Below, piece after piece: positions 11,735 through 24,355 of a stretch of DNA of 64,000 bases (its first letter is position 1; every line of letters begins with the position of its first letter). Location: assembly GCF_027580225.2 (NCBI RefSeq), contig NC_073337.2, positions 13,365,501 to 13,429,500 of the forward strand. The letters run 5' to 3'. The position numbers and the translations under genes were made by a program. The notes beneath the pieces were generated by a model that worked only from the letters and a program-made list of their open reading frames with translations, ran no database searches and was not told where the DNA came from. This DNA comes from Misgurnus anguillicaudatus (Eukaryota > Chordata > Actinopteri > Cypriniformes > Cobitidae).

Positions 11735-12902
11735 ATTTATCATGCAATTATCTAATCAACCAATCACATGGCAGTTGCTTCAATGCATTTAGGGGTGTGG
11801 TCCTGGTCAAGACAATCTCCTGAACTCCAAATTGAATGTCAGAATAGGAAAGAAAGGTGATTTAAACAATTTTGAGCATGGTAGTTAGTGCCAGAAGGGC
11901 AGGTCTGAGTATTTCGTAATCTGCTACTGGGATTTTCACGCACAACGATTTCTAGGGTTTACAAAGAATGGTGTGAAAAGAGAAAAACATCCAGTATGCG
12001 GCAGTCCTGTGGGCAAAAATGCCTTGTTAAAGCTAGATGTCAGAGGAGAATGGGCCGACTGATTCAAGCTGATAGAAGAGCAACTTTGACTGAAATAACC
12101 ACTCGTTACAATCGAGGTATGCAGCAAAGCATTTGTGAAGCAACACGTGCATCCTTGAGGCAGATGGGCTACAACAGCAGAAGACCTTACTGGGTACCAC
12201 TCATCTCCACCACAAATAGAAAAAAAACGTCAATTTGCACGAGCTCACCAAAATTGGACAGTTGAAGACTTGAAAAATGTTGTCTGGTCTGATGAGTCTC
12301 GAATTCTGTTGAGACATTCAGATGGTAGAGTCAGAATTTGGCCTAAACAGAATGAGAACATGGATCCATCATGCCTTGTTATCACTGTGCAGGCTGCTGG
12401 TGGTGGTGTAATTGTGTGGGGGATGTTTTCTTGGCACACTTTAGGCCCCTTAGTGCCAATTGGGCATCGTTCAAATGCCACGGCATACCTGAGCATTGTT
12501 TCTGACCATGTCCATCCCTTTATGACCACCATGTACCCATCCTCTGATGGCTACTTCCACCAGGATAATGCACCAAGAAACAAAGCTTGAATCATTTCAA
12601 ATTGGTTTCTTGAACATGACAATGAGTTCACTGTACTAAAATGGCCCCCACAGTCACCAGATCTCAACCCAATAGAGCATTTTGGGATTTGGTGGAACGG
12701 GAGCTTCGTGCCCTGGATGTGCATCCCACAAATCTCCATCAACTGCAAGATGCTATCCTATCAATATGGGCCAACATTTCTAAAGAATGCTTTCAGCACC
12801 TTGTTAAATCAATGTCATGTAGAATTTAGGCAGTTCTGAAGGTGAAAGGGTGTCAAACACAGTATTAGTATGGTGTTCCTATTAATCCTTTAGGTGAGTG
12901 TG
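11735..12902 (+). mobile_element. Tc1/mariner element (copy 2), left end lost
   Basis: Homology to the same Tc1 family as copy 1, on the plus strand. The right terminal repeat is intact (AATCCTTTAGGTGAGTG at about 12884-12900), next to a TA-rich microsatellite. The left terminal repeat cannot be found: the first about 35 bases are replaced by unrelated sequence. Confidence 0.87.
11853..12868 (+). pseudogene. Tc1 transposase relic
   Basis: Near full-length DDE transposase in pieces. The start codon position reads ATA, not ATG. An N-terminal helix-turn-helix region is followed by MRQSCGQKCLVKARC (from 11996), a frameshift near 12220, NVVWSDES with catalytic Asp, HQDNAP with the second Asp, an in-frame stop at about 12588, then SPDLNPIEHFWD with the catalytic Glu and the C-terminus ending TAG at 12866-12868. 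All three catalytic residues survive, but the frameshift, stop and lost start make it inactive. Confidence 0.88.
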
Positions 12903-15303
<2,401 letters not shown>

Positions 15304-15547
15304 CACTGTAAAAAATTCTTTGTTGCCTTAAATTTTTTGTTGAATCAACTCAGATTTACAAGTCATTACAACTTACTATAAGTGACTAGAGAGGAGTTGT
15401 TATAACTACAGATAAGTTGTTATAATTTATTTTAACTATATTTTAGAAGTTGTAGCAACCCATCTCTTGTCAAGATAAATAAGAGAAAGTTGACATCACT
15501 TGTTGATTCAACAAAAAAATGTAAGGCATCAAAGATTTGTTACAGTG
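15304..15547. mobile_element. Palindromic MITE (CACTGTAA ends)
   Basis: Left CACTGTAAAAAATTCTTTG and right end TTACAGTG are inverted; subterminal TTTTTTGTTGAATCAAC on the left matches GTTGATTCAACAAAAAAA on the right. About 244 bp, no coding capacity. Confidence 0.78.
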
Positions 15548-15855
15548 TGTAAATCTGAATACCAACAATACTTAAAGGGACACTCCACTTAAAAAAAAAT
15601 AAAACTAGGTTAATTTTCCAGCTCCCCTAGAGTTAAACATTTGATTTTTACCATTTTGGAATCCATTCAGCCTATCTCCGGGTCAGGTGGTACCACTTTT
15701 AGCTTAGCTTAGCAGAATCCATTGAATCTGATTAGACCATTAGCATCGCGCAAAAAATAACCAAAGAGTTTTGAAAATTTTCCCATTTAAAACTTGACTC
15801 TTTTGTAGTTACATTGTGTACTAAGACCGATGGAAAATTAAAAGTTGCGGTTTTC

Positions 15856-16775
15856 TAGACTGACGTTGTCATACTCAATTCTAGTCAGAATTTGAGTCTG
15901 ATACCGCTCCATTGGGCTATGATTATGAGGCGTGTCTCAACCGAAAAATGCCTCTGCACTCAATTGCATAGATCTATGACCAATCAGAGCAACGGAGTGT
16001 GTGACGTATGTTGAAATGATGTCTTTTGCAGCCTGACCAAACTGCTAGTTATTTCGCTACAATGACACTAACATTGTGATTATACTGATTAGTCTGAGTT
16101 AGCGAACGTACATCAACACCTACTATGTTTACAACATTTCATTTATATCACAACATTAAGTATTTACTAAGTCATACAGTAAGACTATTTCTTACATTAG
16201 TTGAACTTCATCCACGATGATACGTTTCCTTTATAAATATCTGAGCCTAGCATGTCCGTCCACTTATTCAGCAGCCACGATTCCGGGGTTCCGAAAAGAA
16301 GCTGGCAATGACTGCTAATTATATCCATCTCAACGTGCACGCCGAGTTGCATCGTCATGTTACCGATTTCAGTTGCTTCTTTAAATTGGTGCGACCAACT
16401 TTTGCCGAATCCCGTAGGAAGGACGTCAAAAACATCTCTCAGATCAACAAATGCCTTGATCGCGTGTCTCTGTTCCTCTTTTAAAATCAATGCTCTGTCA
16501 ATATCTTTTAGAACAGACTCAATGTCAGAATCCACACAGCTGAATTCTACAGCGGCAGCCATTTTGTTGTAAATAGATTCAACATACATGCTCGGTGACA
16601 TGGTTGATTACGTTACTGTTGATCATCTGTCCATCATAAAGCCCGCCCTGACAATTTGATTGGTCGACCAGCTTTGGGTCTCGCATAGTAGCTCCTCAAC
16701 GAAGAAACCCCAGACCGATCTTCCCGTCTTTTAAAATGTTGTGGGCGGGGCTAAAATCGGCTGGCACCCAGGCTA
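15856..16775 (-). mobile_element. DNA element carrying a RecQ-like helicase fragment (copy 1)
   Basis: Starts TAGACTGACG and ends ACCCAGGCTA, inserted into the TTAA element at a point read as CTAG or TAG on both sides (15855-15858 and 16773-16776). That is consistent with a 3-4 bp target duplication. Most of the 920-bp body is non-coding; a helicase fragment lies on the minus strand. Copy 2 is an internally deleted relative with closely matching ends. Confidence 0.7.
16197..16601 (-). pseudogene. RecQ-like superfamily II helicase N-terminal fragment
   Basis: A 134-residue open frame starting at an ATG at 16601. Residues about 41-68 contain KEEQRHAIKAF and LPTGFGKS, the Q-motif-like region and Walker A motif of RecQ-type helicases (Lys67 is the nucleotide-binding lysine). 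After this the sequence jumps by an internal deletion to GTPESWLLNKWTDML, which in relatives precedes the DEAH box, then ends in unrelated residues. No DEAH box, motifs III-VI or RQC domain are present, so no helicase activity is possible. It lies inside a transposon, so it is not a host gene. Whether it derives from the element's own helicase or from a captured host exon is open. Confidence 0.75.
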
Positions 16776-16993
16776 GGCAGATATAGCTAGGAACTATACT
16801 CTCATTCTGGCGTAATAATCAAGGACTTTGCTGCTGTAACATGGCTGCAGGCCGAGGCACAATGATATTATGCACTGCCCAAACATAGTCCCCTGCTATT
16901 GAAAGATGCTAGGGGACTATTTTCAGGCACTACGTAATATCATATCAGAATCGAATGTTTAACTCTAGGGGAGCTTGAAAATTAGAGTGTCCC

Positions 16994-17397
16994 TAGCCTG
17001 ACGTTGTCATACTCAATTCTAGTCAGAATTTGAGTCTGATACCGCTCCATTGAGCTATAATTATGAGGCGTGTCTCAACGAAAAAATGCCTCTGCACTTA
17101 ATTGGATAGACCTACGACCAATCAGAGCAACGGAGTGTGTGACGTACGTTACGTCTTTTGCAGCCTGACCGAACTGCTAGTTATTTCGCTACAATGACAC
17201 TAACATTGTGATTATACTAAGTCTGAGTTAGCACCGTACATCAACACCTACTATGTTTACAACATTTCCTTCACAATTTGATTGGTTCGACCAGCTTTGG
17301 GTCTAGCATAGTAGGTCCTCAACGCAGAAACCACAGACCGATCTTCCCGTTCTCAAAATGTTGTGGGCGGGGCTAAGATCGTCTGGCATCCAGGCTA
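16994..17397. mobile_element. Internally deleted helicase-family element (copy 2)
   Basis: About 400 bp, closely similar to the two ends of copy 1 but lacking the helicase part. Starts TAGCCTGACG and ends CCAGGCTA. It is flanked by a direct repeat GAGTGTCCC (16985-16993 and 17398-17406), which can be read as a 9-11 bp target duplication; the repeat is also the host element's own terminal sequence. A non-autonomous derivative. Confidence 0.72.
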
Positions 17398-17407
17398 GAG
17401 TGTCCCT

Positions 17408-17712
17408 TTAATTTGAAGCCAAATGTTGTATTGTTCATTTTAGGGTTCTTTTACTCCCTTTAAAACAGTTAATGGATCTGTATGAGTTTCTTTTATCTGT
17501 TGAACACAAAAGAAGATATTTTGATAAATGATGGTAAGCAATTAGTTAATGGTACCCATTGACTTCCACAGTATTTGTTTTTCCGATATGGAAGTCAGTG
17601 ATTATGGTCAATTGTGTGCTTACCATTATTTATCAAAATATCTTCTTTCGCATTCAACAAAAGCTAATACAAGTTTGGAACAACATGAGGGTGAGTAAAT
17701 GATGAAAAAAAT
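17408..17712. repeat. Palindromic interspersed repeat (GAGTTTCTTTTATCTGTTGA)
   Basis: Left GAGTTTCTTTTATCTGTTGA and AAGATATTTTGATAAATGAT are matched by inverted sequence at the right. It ends ACATGAGGGTGAGTAAATGA, a phrase very common in cyprinid genomes. A second copy is at 43828-44186. Confidence 0.7.
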
Positions 17713-18818
17713 CAATTTGTGTAAATATACCCGTTAACCTCAAGAACTTGATTTCAATGATCTGTTTTAGTTCACAATATGTAATTTCGATTGAACTGGA
17801 CACACCCAAATTTAGATGTTTATCTCCAGAACAGGTGATGCTATTAATATAAAAAATAATTCACCATTGTCTTTTGTTCTTAAACCTTACTGACTTTCTT
17901 TCATGGAATAAATGAGTAGATTAGAAAAATATGAGTTGCTCTTTTCCATACAGTATGCACATGTATGCATGTCTACTACAAGTTGCACAGAATTTATATA
18001 AATAAAGCAACTTTTTTAAAGCCTAAATTTAAAGCTCTTAGCCAAAAGCCAGATGGCATGGTGCAGTTCTAATTCAAATGGAAAATCCGTGGTTTGCACA
18101 TATTTGGGTATGGGCACTCCCGTCTGTAAAGTGTTGCAAAAACCCGACTGTACCTGTTTCTATACAGGCTTACATTTTACTTTGAAATGTATACTGTAGA
18201 GATACTGCATACCTGCATACTTTATTAAAGGGCTGACTGACAGCGCATTATCTGTTTATATTAGACGACTTTCTACCAGTTATATAAATTCCTAGAAATT
18301 GAGTTTTTAGTTGAATGAATTTAATATTGTACCTTACTTGTAGAAGTCTGATATTACAAGTCTGAGTTTGTCACACCACAGAAAAATGTGTTACTAACGA
18401 CCCAATCAAATTTGAATGATGAAAAAACAAAGTAGGCTAAATAAAACAAGTTATGGAAATGTTATTGCTCAGGTGTGTTTGATCAGGGTTGGAGATAAAC
18501 TCTGCAGTGCTCCGGCCCTCCAGGGTAAGATTTGGGGAACCCTGAATTAGACAAACAAAATAAGAACATAACTGTATATTAACAAAGGTTATATATTAAG
18601 GACATATTTTGTAATGTCTACTCTACACCACTATGTACCCCCTGTTTTCTACTCTGCCTTGTTCCCTCTTGTTCCTGTTTTGCTCCGCCCCCTTGTTTGT
18701 TGCCATAGACATTCATTGATTCACCACTTCCTACTTGCTTGATGTCATGGTAATTTATTGCCTCTGCTCTGTCATTGGTTGTCATCATGTTTAAATACTC
18801 TGTATGTTCCTTGCCTGT
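17713..18818. other. Non-coding; partial hAT-type repeat and possible LTR-like sequence
   Basis: At about 18480-18544 there is half of the palindromic family seen complete at 50558-50750 (CAGGGTTGGAG... CTCCAGG). From about 18600 to 18818 pyrimidine-rich sequence with repeated TGTTCC resumes at 20375-20510 beyond the tandem repeats, so it may be an LTR-like element interrupted by them. The remainder shows nothing. Confidence 0.4.
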
Positions 18819-18826
18819 TTATCGGT

Positions 18827-19456
18827 ATTGATGGGAGAAACGAAGCTTTTCGAAGCTTCGAATCAATTGAACCAATTGCTTCGAAAATTGATTGATTCAG
18901 GTTTTCGAAGCATTTCGAAACACCACACACGCTGGCGACCCCTGCTGATCAAAATAGTGTAAAGCAGATATGTCCAAACATTTTACACTTTTTTTACAAA
19001 ATGATAGCAAGATTTTGATTAAAATATGTTTAAAAATTTATTTAACTTAATTAAGACATCATTAAAGGTGTATTATGTGTTTAGTTTTATTTAGAGCAGA
19101 CAAATCATTAAAACTAACTACCCTTTTAATTATATACATTTTTGTCATTAAATCTGTCTATAAACAAAAAGTTGACAAAATGGTAGTGTTATTAGTCTGA
19201 AGGATAAATGTTTTGATGAACTTGCATAATAAAACTGAGTTCACCTAAACATATTAGACACTGGTCATGTGATCAACTCCCCCTACTGGTGAACCATCGG
19301 ATTTTTTAAACAGTTATGACGTAATGAAGCCTCGTTTGCTAAAATCACGTGACTTGGGCCAGTTTGAAACAAGCTCCAAACCACTGATTCGAAACAAAAG
19401 ATTTGTAAATGTTTCGAAGCCTCATGAAGCAGTGCTTCGAAAATGACCATCACTAA
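18827..19456. mobile_element. hAT-type MITE rich in TTCGAA
   Basis: Flanked by the 8-bp duplication TTATCGGT (18819-18826 and 19457-19464), the size made by hAT transposases. Ends ATTGATGGGAG and, inverted, TTAGTGATGGTC. The body carries many TTCGAA and AAGCTT palindromes. No ORF of note. Confidence 0.75.
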
Positions 19457-20249
19457 TTATCGGTTGTTGTTTATCCTGTGTTTGCCAGTGGTCCATGTAG
19501 TCATGGGAGAAACAAAGCTTTTCGAAGCTTCGAAACAACTGAACCAATTGCTTCGAAAATTGATTCGGTTTTTCGAAGCGTTCGAAACACCACACACACT
19601 GGCGACACCTGCTGGTCAAAATAGTGTAAAAGCAGTTCTGTCCAAACATTTTACACTTTTTTTACAAAATAATAGGAAGATTTTTATTAAAATGTTTATT
19701 TAAATGAGTTCACGTAACTATATTAGACTGGTCATTTGTGAACTCCCCCTAGTGGTGAATCATTGGATTTTCGAAACAGTTATGACGTAATAAAGCCTCG
19801 TTTGCTAAAATCACGTGACTTGGGCCAGTTTGAAACAAGCTCCAAACCACTGATTCGAAACAAAAGATTTGTAAATGTTTCGAAGCCTCATGAAGCAGTG
19901 CTTCGAAAATGACCATCACTAATTATCGGTTGTTGTTTATCCTGTGTTTGCCAGTGGTCCATGTAGTCATGGGAGAAACAAAGCTTTTCGAAGCTTCGAA
20001 ACAACTGAACCAATTGCTTCGAAAATTGATTCGGTTTTTCGAAGCGTTCGAAACACCACACACACTGGCGACACCTGCTGGTCAAAATAGTGTAAAAGCA
20101 GTTCTGTCCAAACATTTTACACTTTTTTTACAAAATAATAGGAAGATTTTTATTAAAATGTTTATTTAAATGAGTTCACGTAACTATATTAGACTGGTCA
20201 TTTGTGAACTCCCCCTAGTGGTGAATCATTGGATTTTCGAAACGTTTCG
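19318..20249. repeat. 466-bp near-perfect tandem duplication of hAT MITE sequence
   Basis: Sequence repeats with a period of exactly 466 bp (19422-19649 against 19888-20115 has no difference that I can see). Each unit is most of a second MITE copy plus the spacer with TTGTTTATCCTGTGTTTGCC. The near-identity implies a recent duplication or gene-conversion event. After 20240 the copy diverges by a short insertion (CGTTTCGAAA) and further changes. Confidence 0.85.
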
Positions 20250-21764
20250 AAACAGTTATGACGTAATGAAGCCTCGTTTGCTAAAAACACGTGACTTGGT
20301 CAGTTTGAAACAAGCTCCGAACCAATTGATTCGAAACAAAAGATTCGTAAAAGTGTCGAAGCCTCATACAGCACTTGTTCCATGTTCCTGCCGTGTTCCA
20401 AGTTCCTGCCGTGTTCTTGCTTGTTTTTGTTCCTTTTTGGATATATTTAAATAAAATCTTAAACTGCAGTTGGATCCATCACCTGGTCTTGCCTTGCCTC
20501 TACTTAACAGTACCTTTGAGGTACCAATATGCACCTTTTAAGTACAAAAGAGTACTTTTTAAAAAGATACCAGTGACAACTTTTGTATCTTCTTGAACCT
20601 TTATTCCTGGGAGTGTATGATATTTATTCCAGGAGATTTTTCAGGAAAGTGGATTTCCAACAACCTGTAAAACAAACATTTTCCTCTAAAAACAAGTTTA
20701 GCTGGTTTTTCATGTTTGCAGAAACATCATACTCCAGCAGGTTGGTCTTGCAAAACTGCTTCAGGTCTAGTTCTTTTATGTCTGTCAAGAAGCAAAGTTT
20801 TCAAAATGACCATTCAGGCCACGTTTGCGTTATTGCGTTTACATTTTTAAACGCATTTGTTTTGCTACGGTTACACATTTCATCCAGACTACTCCCGTGT
20901 TTTTGACCCTCAAACTTTCGTAAATCCTGCGGGCCTTGTTTTAGTTTGAGAACTCCGGGTTTGCACTGCAGTGTAGACAAACGTAGTCTTATGTAAACAA
21001 AGGTGTGGGTACCCAAATTCACATCCTTATTGGGTCTTCTGGATCATTGTGTATCCTTCTCTAAGCCTCATCAATCCCCTACGATGTAAGATACTAAAAA
21101 ATGACAATGTTCAGCTGTAATGACCTTCTATAACACGGAGACGGAGCTGAAGGGTTTACAGAGTTTCCGCTGTTTAAACAACCTTTTTTAAGCACATTAT
21201 GGGTTTATTCATGACCAAAAACAAGCGCATAAGTAGGCAAGTACAATAACCGAAAATATTACGTGACAGCTGGCTTTAACATGACAGCGCTTTATTTTCA
21301 AAGTGAAATGGATTTTATTCTATTGAATGTATGTTTCCAACAATGGTTTTGCCCAAAATAGTAAAAATAGTGCCACCAACTATTGTCACAGATAATAATG
21401 CTATATCAGTTTGTTTTTAACATGGATCCTAATGGAGATAGTGTCTGTTTTATATTTATATTTAACTATTATTGTGTTTGAATACTTTTGTAATGTTGTT
21501 TATGTTTTGTTTCAATTTAATTAGCTTATTACAAAATTAATAGATTAACGAAACACAGGCACTTATTTTAAACGTCATATATAGGGCGTAATGGATTGAT
21601 TGCCAATATGATGGGAGAAATTTAGAAGGTCAGGCATAAGTTGTTTATTTATTTATTTATTTATTTATTTTTGCTTCTTTTAAATGAATTTCTCATATAA
21701 TCAGTAGTTTATTCTGGTGGTACCATAGTTAAGTAATAGTATCAGATGGTAATTCCACGGTGCT
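20250..21764. other. Non-coding; fragments of cyprinid repeats
   Basis: The third partial MITE ends near 20370. At 20505-20600 lies a repeat with GTACCTTTGAGGTACCAATA, also seen at 38706-38812. 20810-21035 has repeat-like sequence with a CCACGTTTGCGTTATTGCG start. A (TTTA)n run is at 21643-21671. No gene was seen. Confidence 0.4.
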
Positions 21765-22246
21765 TTAACCCATATGTTCTAGGTCAATTTGACCCGTTTT
21801 GATTTTTAAGCTGTCGGATAAACCTGTGATTTTATTCTTGAAATTTTGTGACTTTTTCTTATTCATGGCCATGAACATGCATGCAAAGTTTGGACATGCT
21901 GATATGTTTTGAAGTGTACCAAAATAATTTTGTAACGATTTTGAGGTTCGCGGGTCAATTTGACCCGCATTTTGTTTTGTTCCAAAGCAACTGTATAGAC
22001 CTAAATTAAATATATACTTTTAGTGTTTGTTGCTATATTGGTGTTTTACTATCCTGAAATGGGGGTAAAATGCTTCTCCTCACTCTTTTGAGTACTGAAA
22101 AAGACTTTTACAGACACAGATGGTAAAAGTGAGCTATAATTTCTATTTACAATGTATATGAAATACTACTTAAGTTACCGTTTTCTTCCAGACATTTTGT
22201 CACTTTTTCTCATTTAGGGCCATGCACATGCATGCAAAGTTAGGAT

Positions 22247-23512
22247 CAGAGCCGGACAGTAACGGAGTACATTTACTTGAGTACAGTACTTAAGTACAAT
22301 TTTGAGGGATCTGTACTTTACTCGAGTATAATTTTTTTGGAGTACTCATGACTTTACTCAAGTACATTTGAGAAGCAAATATTTTACTCTTTACTCCACT
22401 ACATTTCTATCCATAACCGTAAGTACAAGTTACTTTTTCTTAAAAAAAAAGGAAAAAATAAAAATATCAGAAACCCTCAATTTGTTGTTTCCCTCTCTTA
22501 AACGTGATTGGATTGTGCAGGCGCAACTGATTGGGACAGCCTATCAGCAATCACCTTCAGCTTTCCACCAAAGTAACTATGGTCAGATTTAGAAAAGAGA
22601 CGAAACCACTCACGGAACAATGGATGAAGACGCAGCAGGTCCATTCTGGGAATGTGTCAACCCGTGGCCCCACCTCGCCAGACTATTTAAAATTTTCTGA
22701 ACAAGTTAATGATAGTTTTCTTTTCAAGTGTTTGCTGTGTTTACCAAAACAAAACTTCAGCGGCCGGAATCACTGGTGAGCCCGGATTATTGTTGTTCAA
22801 AATGAATTACTCTTCAAAACATCACACTCTTACTTGATCTGGACAAACTCAGCATCACAAGACAGGTTTAAGACTCCAGTTTCGACATTTGACTACTGTT
22901 TATGATTAAACTGGTTTGCAATAACATTAATTTCTTAATTTATGCCAGGAGTCCAAAATAATGAATATGTAACGCTCGTTATTTTGAATAGAAATCATCA
23001 TTCGTAAAACATTTATTCTGTTCTTCTCCGGTTTATTTGTGTTCAAATAGATAAAATATACAGAATCCGCCGGGGCTATTAGTACAATGGTGAGCATATT
23101 TGGGAAAATAATGATTAATTATCACATGTTAGTAAAATATTTAGTCTTAAAGAATAACATTTCTATTAATTTTCCACTGATATGCGATCTGAAAAGCTCA
23201 AACAGTGAACAGAGCGATTTGTGTCTCCTCTTCCTGATTTGCTTCAGATTTGACCTCAGAGCTCTATCATTTGCTGTACAGCTGTCAATCATCTCACATG
23301 GTTCAATGTGCACTGTGGCATTAGTAATGCAACATTTAGAAAATTTACTCTTGTACTCTTGATACTCAAGTACTTTTAAAAACAAGTACTTTTGTACTTT
23401 TACTTAAGTAGACATCTGACTATAGTACTTTTACTTTTACTTGAGTAAAATTTAGCAAGGGGTAACTGTACTTTTACTCAAGTACTGAAGCTGTGTACTC
23501 TGTCCGCCTCTG
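22247..23512 (+). mobile_element. Non-autonomous hAT with exon-like transposase start
   Basis: 1,266 bp starting CAGAGCCGGACAG and ending TGTCCGCCTCTG, flanked by the exact 8-bp duplication GTTAGGAT (22239-22246 and 23513-23520). Subterminal sequence is made of many GTACTT/AAGTAC repeats in both orientations, as expected of hAT transposase-binding regions. It keeps one protein-like exon (22579-22775). Confidence 0.88.
22579..22775 (+). pseudogene. hAT transposase first-exon remnant (BED-like half finger)
   Basis: From ATG 22579 the reading MVRFRKETKPLTEQW... runs open to a splice-donor-like CACTG/GTGAGC at 22776. FLFKCLLCLP contains a C-x2-C pair like the first half of the BED-type zinc finger that opens many hAT transposases. 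The His half and the catalytic domain are not found downstream within the element, so this is a leftover first exon. Confidence 0.45.
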
Positions 23513-24355
23513 GTTAGGATACACTGATGTGTTTTGAAGTGGGGTTTTTTTTAGCACAAATAATGATTTTTGTTACGATTTTGATGTTCGCGGGTCAATT
23601 TGACCCATATTTGTTTGTTCCAAGGCAACTGTATAGACACAAATTAAATACATTTATTGTGTATATTTTGGTGTTTTACTACCCTGGAAAGGGAAATGTG
23701 AGCTTTTCCTCATTCTTTTCAGGACTGATAAAGACTTTCTCAGACACAGAAAAGTAAATGTGAACTATCATTTCTATTTTCAATGTATATGAAATACTAT
23801 GTAAAGCAGATAAATTCAGACCCACAGAAAATCCAGAGGTGAATACAGGTGATGCCAGCTGTGCCCCATAAAACATAAAAACAAAATAAGTACCATTTGT
23901 GTAAAATGCAAGAAGTCAGAAAGCACAATGCTTGATGTGTGCACATCATGTAAACAGTGATTTCTTGAATTTGTACAGTGAGCCTCAAGAACAAAAGATG
24001 AGCATATTTAGAAAAAGAAAAGCTTCATTTCATTTCACAGCAATATTAAATGATTCATATAGGATGTTTTAAACATAGGAATGTTAAAAACCATGTTGAA
24101 TTAAAATTTAAAATGTTAAATGTTGCAACAGTTTTGTTAAAACAAACAAAATTGTGGTTAAATGCATTTTTTTAAATCATACTTTTTAATTTTAAATGTT
24201 TATAATGTGTGACAAAGACTGATACTAAAATGGTCCTGTTCATACCTAATCCCTATTTGTTTTTCATAATGTGATATTTAAGGAATGGCATTAGATTCAA
24301 TGCGGGTCAATTTGATCAAAATTATCACAAAAATCGAACACAATACAAGGGTTAA

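Larger units (their letters stand above)
15576..17407. mobile_element. TTAA-flanked element hosting two later insertions
   Basis: Starts AGGGACACTC and ends GAGTGTCCCT, a perfect 10-bp terminal inverted repeat. It is flanked by TTAA at 15572-15575 and 17408-17411. Subterminal sequence AGCTCCCCTAGAGTTAAAC near the left recurs inverted near 16960-16980. Two helicase-family elements (15856-16775 and 16994-17397) are nested in it, so it is older than both. Piggybac- or Kolobok-type by target duplication. Confidence 0.8.
21838..23805. repeat. Internal tandem duplication, second unit split by hAT
   Basis: Unit one runs from about 21838 to 22190, with CATGCATGCAAAGTTTGGA, CGCGGGTCAATTTGACCC and GTTCCAAAGCAACTGTATAG. 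Unit two has the same order at 22192-22246 and 23513-23805. The interruption is exactly the hAT element plus its 8-bp duplication, so the tandem duplication came first. Confidence 0.8.
21769..24351. mobile_element. piggyBac-like TTAA element with internal tandem duplication
   Basis: Bounded by TTAA (21765-21768 and 24352-24355). The left end starts CCCATATGTTC and the right end, inverted, CCCTTGTATTGTG: CCC-initial ends fit piggyBac. Both subterminal regions contain the GGTCAATTTGACC type palindrome. No transposase ORF remains. A roughly 370-bp internal segment is duplicated in tandem, and the second unit was split by a hAT insertion. Confidence 0.65.
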
